Assembly (NCBI GenBank): GCA_049697115.1
Contig: JBAVVD010000023.1
Span: 1 to 16,744, forward strand
Length of the DNA: 16,744 nt
Direction of reading: 5' to 3'
Source of the DNA: JBAVVD01 sp049697115
Lineage (GTDB): Bacteria; Acidobacteriota; Aminicenantia; Aminicenantales; UBA4085
Part shown: positions 12,683-16,744 of the stretch, in pieces
Position numbering within the stretch: the stretch's first letter is position 1
Layout of the letters: each line of letters begins with the position of its first letter
The notes under the pieces: model-generated
The model's input: the letters and a program-made list of their open reading frames with translations, nothing else
What the model was told of the DNA's origin: nothing
The model's database searches: none
Position numbers and translations under genes: made by a program

Positions 12683-13441
12683 ATGGAAAGATCAGACCGG
12701 AAGAAAAGAGCCGGCGAGGGGAACCGCACACGTGGTCCGGAGCTGAATTCGAGAGTGACAGTTGTTCTAGTAAGGCCGGAAAATCAGGAAAATATTGGGC
12801 TGGTGGCCAGGGCTATGAAGAATACGGGATTCAGACATCTGCGATTGATCATGTCTTCCGGCCTTGGTCCAAAATCGTACAAGACGGCTGTCCATGCCCC
12901 GGACATCCTGAAGGGAGCCCGAATTTTCCACAGCCTCAAAGAAGGGGTTGCCGACCTGAATGTTCTTTTTGCCGCCACGGCCAGGCTGAGGAAAAATTTT
13001 CCCTCCATTCCCCTCAGAGAGGCTGTGGAAAAGATGTCCGCTTTCCCCCTATCCACCAAAATCGGGCTTCTTTTCGGAAATGAGCGGACAGGGCTCACTT
13101 CAGAAGAGATGAAAAGCTCCAATTTCAGATTTATGATTCCCCAGGCTTCCGCCCAGCCGTCCTATAACCTGGCAGCGGCCGTGCTTCTTGTTTTGTTTCA
13201 AATCTTTATATTGGACTTCAGGCTAGAGAGGCCGGACGGTCTGGTGCCTCTGCCGCAGAAAGATCAGGAAGAATGCATAGGACGTATCCTGGACAAGCTG
13301 GAAAAAAAGAGATTTATTCATTCCACAAACAGGGCGCATGTCACCGAAATGGTCTATGATATTTTTGGTAGATTGGCCATCACCACCAGAGATCGGCAGT
13401 TTCTCCTTGCTCTTTTGTCCAAAGGAGTTGACAGCCGGTAG
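12683..13441 (+). CDS. SpoU/TrmH (SPOUT) RNA 2'-O-methyltransferase, TrmJ-like
   Basis: The protein has 252 residues. After a basic, probably disordered N-terminus (1-23), the SPOUT fold shows motif 1 NIGLVARAMKNTGF (N37 onward), motif 2 LLFGNERTGLTSEEM (129-143) and motif 3 IPQASAQPSYNLAAAV (152-167), which forms the SAM-binding trefoil knot. The pattern and the helical C-terminus (EKKRFIHSTNRAHVTEMVYDIFGRL) are closest to TrmJ, which methylates the ribose of tRNA nucleotide 32. TrmH or rRNA targets are alternatives. The frame is open upstream to TTG 12569, but the TATAAT at 12670-12675 makes an upstream start unlikely. AGGGG ends only 2 nt before the ATG, too close for a normal ribosome site. 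The OsmC gene follows after 23 nt. Confidence 0.88.
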   Translation: MERSDRKKRAGEGNRTRGPELNSRVTVVLVRPENQENIGLVARAMKNTGFRHLRLIMSSGLGPKSYKTAVHAPDILKGARIFHSLKEGVADLNVLFAATARLRKNFPSIPLREAVEKMSAFPLSTKIGLLFGNERTGLTSEEMKSSNFRFMIPQASAQPSYNLAAAVLLVLFQIFILDFRLERPDGLVPLPQKDQEECIGRILDKLEKKRFIHSTNRAHVTEMVYDIFGRLAITTRDRQFLLALLSKGVDSR

Positions 13442-13452
13442 ATGTGTACCAG

Positions 13453-13458
13453 AAGGAG
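13453..13458 (+). promoter_or_regulatory. Shine-Dalgarno AAGGAG that sets the OsmC start at 13465
   Basis: AAGGAG lies six bases before ATG 13465. The longer frame from GTG 13444 would put it inside the gene. Confidence 0.8.
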
Positions 13459-13464
13459 AGAGAT

Positions 13465-13887
13465 ATGGAAGAAAAAATAATGAGAGTCACCTTTCCGGGA
13501 GGGGTAAAAGTCGACGCCGATTACAAAGGATATGTCATCCGGACGGACCAGCCCGTGTATGCCGGCGGAGAAGGCTCAGCCCCTGCTCCTTTTGACCTGT
13601 TTCTGGCTTCTCTGGCTACCTGCGCCGGATTTTATGTCTTTGCTTTCTGTCGGAAAAGGCAGATTCCGACAGAGAAGCTGCTAGTTTATTTAAAAACCGA
13701 GAGAAATCCAGAGACGAAAATGGTCGGAAAGATCTCCCTGGAAATCATCCTTCCGCAGGGATTTCCCGAGAAATATAAGAATGCCGTAATCCGGGCTGCA
13801 GACACCTGCGCCGTGAAGGCCCACATGCTCAATCCGCCGGCCTTTGAAATATCTGCCCGATTTTCTTCTGGACAGGATTGTTCATAA
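13465..13887 (+). CDS. OsmC/Ohr-family protein (YhfA-like), thiol peroxidase candidate
   Basis: The 140-residue protein has the usual length for OsmC/Ohr proteins, which reduce organic hydroperoxides with two cysteines. C53 lies in SLATCAGFYVF, after the conserved PAPFDLFLASL segment (sPtelLlaaLa in the family). C115 lies in ADTCAVKAHM, the position of the resolving Cys. An extra C62 sits in FAFCRKRQ. The N-terminal strands (MRVTFPGGVKVDADYKGYVIRTDQP) match the YhfA/OsmC-like branch more than Ohr. It is a cytosolic dimer by family knowledge. It lies 23 nt after the TrmJ-like gene and is probably co-transcribed. Together with the di-iron protein at 16170 it suggests peroxide defence in an anaerobe. 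Confidence 0.9.
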   Translation: MEEKIMRVTFPGGVKVDADYKGYVIRTDQPVYAGGEGSAPAPFDLFLASLATCAGFYVFAFCRKRQIPTEKLLVYLKTERNPETKMVGKISLEIILPQGFPEKYKNAVIRAADTCAVKAHMLNPPAFEISARFSSGQDCS

Positions 13888-13892
13888 GGCCC

Positions 13893-13932
13893 AGACACAC
13901 CACTTCCCGCGGGCATCCGGAAGATCGTGTCT
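13893..13932. terminator. Compound stem-loop between convergent OsmC and lipid kinase genes
   Basis: AGACAC (13893-13898) pairs with GTGTCT (13927-13932), and CTTCC (13903-13907) with GGAAG (13919-13923). It starts six bases past the OsmC stop. There is no T-run, so it is a weak terminator candidate that may instead protect the mRNA 3' end. Confidence 0.35.
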
Positions 13933-13986
13933 CAGGGGAGGGAAGAGCGCACAGAGCCATCTGAGGACAGACTGTTTGGTCCGGAT

Positions 13987-14901
13987 TCAGGGGCTGATGA
14001 TTTTTAATGCCCCGGGCAGGACCGTTAACTCCACTTTATCCCTAGTCTCCAGGGTTTCACCATTGTATTGAACATAAAGGTTTTTTCCGCGGAGGATGAC
14101 TTTCTTGGCTTTGTAATGCTTTAAGACTTTCTGAAAAAGGCCGATGTAAATCAACGGAAAATAGAGAAAATAATTGTAGGCGCGCATGTCGAAGAGAGTA
14201 ATATCCAGGTATCCGTCGTCAATTCGGGCTTTAGGCGCAATGAGCCAGCTGTAGCCGAAGTGATTGGTTTTATTGACCACACAGTCAAGGATTTTCATTC
14301 GGATTTTTTTCCTGTCAAAACGTTCTCCGCTGTCCTCGAGCCCGTCAAATAGCTCAATGTCCATCCATTCGCGGGGGCAGGTGAAGAGGATTCTGGCGGC
14401 CAGAATGTGGCCGAGCATTCCCGGTATAGGGTGAAGTGTCTTCTCGTAGCTGACTTTGGCCGTCGCGCCGACACTGACAAAGTTGGCGATTCGACCTTCG
14501 ACGTCGATGAGGTCAATATATCTGGGCCGACCCTTTTTCAGAACTCGGAGGGCCATTTTAGTCTGTTTGGGAATCAGAAGTGAGCTCCTCACGGCATTGC
14601 CGCTTCCGAGGGGGACAATACCCAGGGTGACGTCTTTAGCTCTTCCGGAATTATGGATCCCCTGCATGACGTCCGCCAGAGTCCCGTCACCTCCGGCGGC
14701 GACGATGATATTGCGGTCCATGCAGAGTGTTCTGGCCAGATCGATAATGCCTTCTTTGTTATTGGACTGGTCAAAAATCTGGCCCGGAAATTCTCTGTGG
14801 AGGTGCTCGCGGAGTTTTCGGCTTCTCCGCCACTTGTAGTTAGCGGCCGCGGGATTAATAATGCAGGAGGTTTTAGACAATGAACTGGCTATTTCTGGCA
14901 T
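13987..14901 (-). CDS. Diacylglycerol/lipid kinase (DAGK catalytic family)
   Basis: From ATG 14901 the protein has 304 residues. It belongs to the diacylglycerol/sphingosine/YegS kinase family, which phosphorylates a lipid hydroxyl using ATP. Visible motifs are INPAAANYKWRR at the N-terminus, the nucleotide loop AAGGDGTLADV (GGDGT at 70-74), and PLGSGNAVRSS, the family's PxGTxND loop with Ser and Ala substitutions. Further on are DDGYLDITLF and a C-terminal QYNGET, usually DGE. The frame continues to ATG 14931, but that codon lies inside the promoter (TATTAA 14922-14927), so 14901 is preferred. No Shine-Dalgarno precedes either ATG. It is divergent from the GNAT gene. Specificity (diacylglycerol, undecaprenol or another lipid) cannot be told. 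Confidence 0.88.
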   Translation of the reverse strand: MPEIASSLSKTSCIINPAAANYKWRRSRKLREHLHREFPGQIFDQSNNKEGIIDLARTLCMDRNIIVAAGGDGTLADVMQGIHNSGRAKDVTLGIVPLGSGNAVRSSLLIPKQTKMALRVLKKGRPRYIDLIDVEGRIANFVSVGATAKVSYEKTLHPIPGMLGHILAARILFTCPREWMDIELFDGLEDSGERFDRKKIRMKILDCVVNKTNHFGYSWLIAPKARIDDGYLDITLFDMRAYNYFLYFPLIYIGLFQKVLKHYKAKKVILRGKNLYVQYNGETLETRDKVELTVLPGALKIISP

Positions 14902-14921
14902 TGCGTAGGTATAAGTCTTAT

Positions 14922-14950
14922 TTAATATCATTTTTACGACTTTCTGTCAA
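14922..14950 (-). promoter_or_regulatory. Consensus promoter of the lipid kinase gene
   Basis: On the minus strand TTGACA (14945-14950), a 17-bp spacer and TATTAA (14922-14927) predict a start near 14915. This excludes the ATG at 14931 and leaves a 14-nt leader before ATG 14901. Confidence 0.7.
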
Positions 14951-15033
14951 AAGCAAATGAGGCCAGGAAATGTTGAGTTCTCCTTCACATTTAGGCCGAG
15001 GAATCGGGCGACTGTATTCCAGGAAAATTTAGT

Positions 15034-15062
15034 TTGCAATGGCTGAATTCTTTGGCTAAAAT
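15034..15062 (+). promoter_or_regulatory. Promoter of the GNAT protein gene
   Basis: TTGCAA (15034-15039), a 17-bp spacer and TAAAAT (15057-15062) predict a start near 15069. The TTG at 15066 would therefore be outside the mRNA, supporting ATG 15099 with a leader of about 30 nt. It is divergent from the lipid kinase promoter, roughly 85 bp away. Confidence 0.6.
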
Positions 15063-15098
15063 CATTTGAAATTCCTCAAAAGAAAACAAATCTTAAAG

Positions 15099-16076
15099 AT
15101 GGAAAATTTAGAGAAAATCATAACCGTCAAAGGAAGAAAGTTTCTGTTAAAGGTGGAGACTTCCCAAAGGGCTCTGGACTACGTCAAATATGAAGAACTG
15201 AGGAATGAAATCTGGGGGTTTCTTGAGGACAATCTTCCGGGGTCGCGGAATATGATGTGCGAGAATTTCCTCCACGAAGGGAGCAGTCTGTTTATCGGGA
15301 TTTATATGGAGGAGCGTCGCGGCGGGTTTAAGGAGGATCAAGAGCATCTCGTCGGGTTCGCCTACGGATTTGTGGGAGTTAAGGATAAGAACATTGCTTT
15401 CAAGGACTTAAATAATCTCTGGTTTTATTCGCAGTACACGGGCATCCGGCCGGATTTCCAGGGCTATAACCTGGGGGTCTGGATCAAGAAATTTCAGGGA
15501 GAAATATTGAGGGATCTCTTCGGGATCCATACAGTGACCTGCACTTATGATCCCTTGACTGGAATCAATGCCTACAGGAATGTCCATACCTTCGGGATGG
15601 AAGTCCTGGAGTATAGAGTCGCCACGTATGGTGAATATGGAGGATATCTGAACCGTCTGGACGTGCCCACGGACAGATTTTTTTTGGGCTGGGATTTGCA
15701 GAGAGAATGTCTGAGGCCGGCGTATGACTTCCCAAGCCTTTTAGACCGCCGGCCCAGGATTCTGGGCACGGAGCACATCAGAATCCAAGGAAAAACCCGC
15801 CTTCTGGAACTCGAAAAAGTCAAAGAGGTCTGTCTGTGTTCGGAGGAAAAATTTCTCCTTGTCCAGATTCCTTTTGACTTTTACCTCATGCTCAGAGAGA
15901 CCGACGTCCCTGATAATGAAATCCGGAACATACCGGTAGAGTGGAGGATGAAGACAAGACTTGCTTTTTTAGAGCTCTTTAGAAGAGGATATAAGGTGAT
16001 CGACTTCAAAACAGCGGAGGGACCGAAACCGGAGAGCTTCTATATTCTGACAAAACCAAAAGCTTCAACAGAATGA
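15099..16076 (+). CDS. COG3375-type GNAT-superfamily acetyltransferase-like protein
   Basis: The 325-residue protein starts at ATG 15099 (the frame opens at TTG 15066). The N-terminal two thirds read as a GNAT fold: HLVGFAYGFVG (strand 4), then LWFYSQYTGIRPDFQGYNLGVWIKKFQ, in which RPDFQGYNLG (about 117-126) is the acyl-CoA pyrophosphate-binding loop. This is followed by TYDPLTGINAYRNVHTFGMEV and NRLDVPTDRFFLGWDL. The 'DPL...NA..N....G' and 'N.G.PTDRf...W' patterns are what I recall for COG3375, a group of predicted acetyltransferases with no proven substrate. The last ~100 residues resemble the C-terminal extension seen in that group. No Shine-Dalgarno is evident. The di-iron protein gene follows 93 nt later. 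Confidence 0.8.
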   Translation: MENLEKIITVKGRKFLLKVETSQRALDYVKYEELRNEIWGFLEDNLPGSRNMMCENFLHEGSSLFIGIYMEERRGGFKEDQEHLVGFAYGFVGVKDKNIAFKDLNNLWFYSQYTGIRPDFQGYNLGVWIKKFQGEILRDLFGIHTVTCTYDPLTGINAYRNVHTFGMEVLEYRVATYGEYGGYLNRLDVPTDRFFLGWDLQRECLRPAYDFPSLLDRRPRILGTEHIRIQGKTRLLELEKVKEVCLCSEEKFLLVQIPFDFYLMLRETDVPDNEIRNIPVEWRMKTRLAFLELFRRGYKVIDFKTAEGPKPESFYILTKPKASTE

Positions 16077-16157
16077 GACAGGCCCACTGGGTTGACTGAG
16101 TTAAATACCCCAGGCGGATCTTTCTTTTTGAAGGAAAAGAAACAGCTGGGCATTAAT

Positions 16158-16163
16158 AGGAGG
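16158..16163 (+). promoter_or_regulatory. Shine-Dalgarno AGGAGG that sets the di-iron protein start at GTG 16170
   Basis: AGGAGG lies six bases before GTG 16170. The longer frame from the upstream TTG 16092 would add 26 residues with no family counterpart. Confidence 0.85.
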
Positions 16164-16169
16164 CCGAAC

Positions 16170-16691
16170 GTGAAAAAAATAAGTAATCAGGTTCAAGATT
16201 TCATCCAGGAAGCCATCCAACTGGAAATTCGAGGCCGCGAATTTTTTACCCATGCCGCTGAGCTGACCCATAACCAGCTCGGGAAAAAGATGTTTCAACG
16301 ATTGGCGGATGAAGAAGTCAGACACCTGGAAGTTTTCAGCCGTCTCTTCAGCTCTGTGTTACAGTCGGAGGAATGGAAGAAGGCAGTGAAAGAAGAAGAG
16401 CTCCAGGGCAAGTCTTCAGTCATTGAGGAGCTCGTATCCCGGGTGAAAAGGGCGGAAGACCAGAGTGAAATTGAAGCCCTGCGGATCGGGATGGAGCTTG
16501 AGCTCAAAGCGATTGACTTTTTTAAGGGATGCGTGGATAAGGGCAGTGACCCTGCGGCCAAAGAGATCTTTGATAAAATCGCTGACGAAGAGAGATTTCA
16601 CTACGACCTTCTCCAGGCGCAGTATGATTCCGTCACCCGCTCCGGTTTCTGGCTGGACAGTTCTGAGTTTCAAATGGATGGAAAATACTAG
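16170..16691 (+). CDS. Rubrerythrin-like ferritin-superfamily di-iron protein
   Basis: The 173-residue four-helix-bundle protein starts at GTG 16170. The two helix pairs repeat the di-iron ligand pattern. E19 (AIQLEIRG) comes with E49 and H52 in ADEEVRHLEVF, then E109/E111 (GMELELKAIDFF) with E141 and H144 in ADEERFHYDLL. It lacks the CxxC rubredoxin domain of true rubrerythrin, so it belongs to the 'ferritin-like, rubrerythrin-related' group (COG1633 type). Likely roles are peroxide reduction or iron handling in the cytosol of an anaerobe; its electron donor is not encoded here. A middle segment with EEWKKAVKEEELQGKSSVIEEL links the halves. The C-terminal RSGFWLDSSEF matches family members. 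It is probably co-transcribed with the GNAT gene. Confidence 0.9.
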   Translation: MKKISNQVQDFIQEAIQLEIRGREFFTHAAELTHNQLGKKMFQRLADEEVRHLEVFSRLFSSVLQSEEWKKAVKEEELQGKSSVIEELVSRVKRAEDQSEIEALRIGMELELKAIDFFKGCVDKGSDPAAKEIFDKIADEERFHYDLLQAQYDSVTRSGFWLDSSEFQMDGKY

Positions 16692-16723
16692 CCGGATTCC
16701 CTCCAGGAGCGCCTCGGGAAGGC
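16691..16723 (+). terminator. Weak stem-loop after the di-iron protein gene
   Basis: GCC (16691-16693) and TTCCC (16697-16701) can pair with GGGAA (16716-16720) and GGC (16721-16723), leaving a 3-nt bulge and a 14-nt loop. No T-run follows before the window ends. Confidence 0.3.
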
Positions 16724-16744
16724 TAAACCTTCAATAGTCGCTTT

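Noticed and set aside
1..16744. CRISPR array, tRNA/rRNA genes, insertion sequences or a toxin-antitoxin/defence cluster
   Set aside because: I saw no spaced direct repeats, no tRNA-like cloverleaf with a conserved T-arm, no transposase motifs and no recognisable defence domains.

Overview
The window reads as chromosomal DNA from an anaerobic or microaerophilic bacterium. It has a class III (oxygen-sensitive) ribonucleotide reductase, a ferritin-like di-iron protein, an OsmC-type peroxidase and a cysteine-rich DUF2284 protein. It also carries exported or membrane-anchored peptide and amide hydrolases of a style common in Acidobacteriota and Aminicenantes-like lineages. That lineage guess is inference from gene content only. 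There are no rRNA or tRNA genes, CRISPR arrays, transposases or phage genes that I can recognise.

Layout. (1) Positions 1-975 are visibly AT-rich and unlike the rest. They hold a promoter, a broken gene for a small membrane-anchored protein whose two frame breaks sit on the arms of an inverted repeat, and two short overlapping ORFs of unknown function. (2) Positions 1129-5803 hold two minus-strand hydrolases, an exported M13 metallopeptidase and a membrane-anchored amidase. Between them is a plus-strand secreted lipocalin-like protein. (3) Positions 6008-7999 hold an MFS transporter resembling the MFSD1 lysosomal dipeptide-transporter family and a HAD phosphatase, behind a near-consensus sigma70 promoter. 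(4) Positions 8237-11844 hold the best-defined unit. A promoter overlaid by two NrdR boxes 32 bp apart drives nrdD, a glutaredoxin/NrdH-like redoxin, nrdG and dut, with overlaps or 3-nt gaps. (5) Positions 11947-16691 hold a DUF2284 protein, a TrmJ-like RNA methyltransferase plus OsmC protein, a diacylglycerol/lipid kinase, a COG3375-type GNAT protein and a rubrerythrin-like di-iron protein.

How the genes work together. The nrd cluster looks self-contained for anaerobic dNTP supply. NrdG makes the glycyl radical on NrdD, the co-encoded redoxin is a candidate electron donor (a thioredoxin/redoxin-dependent rather than formate-dependent class III enzyme), and Dut removes dUTP. NrdR boxes imply repression when dNTP/ATP is high. 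The M13 peptidase, amidase and MFSD1-like carrier could together form a peptide/amide scavenging route, but they are on different strands and this is only suggestive.

Several starts were moved inward from the longest ORF because a good Shine-Dalgarno or a promoter requires it: 3555, 7398, 8396, 12683, 13465, 14901 (minus), 15099 and 16170. The most interesting points are the NrdR/redoxin organisation, the MFSD1-like bacterial transporter, the possible leaderless TrmJ mRNA, and the inverted-repeat-associated pseudogene in the AT-rich island.
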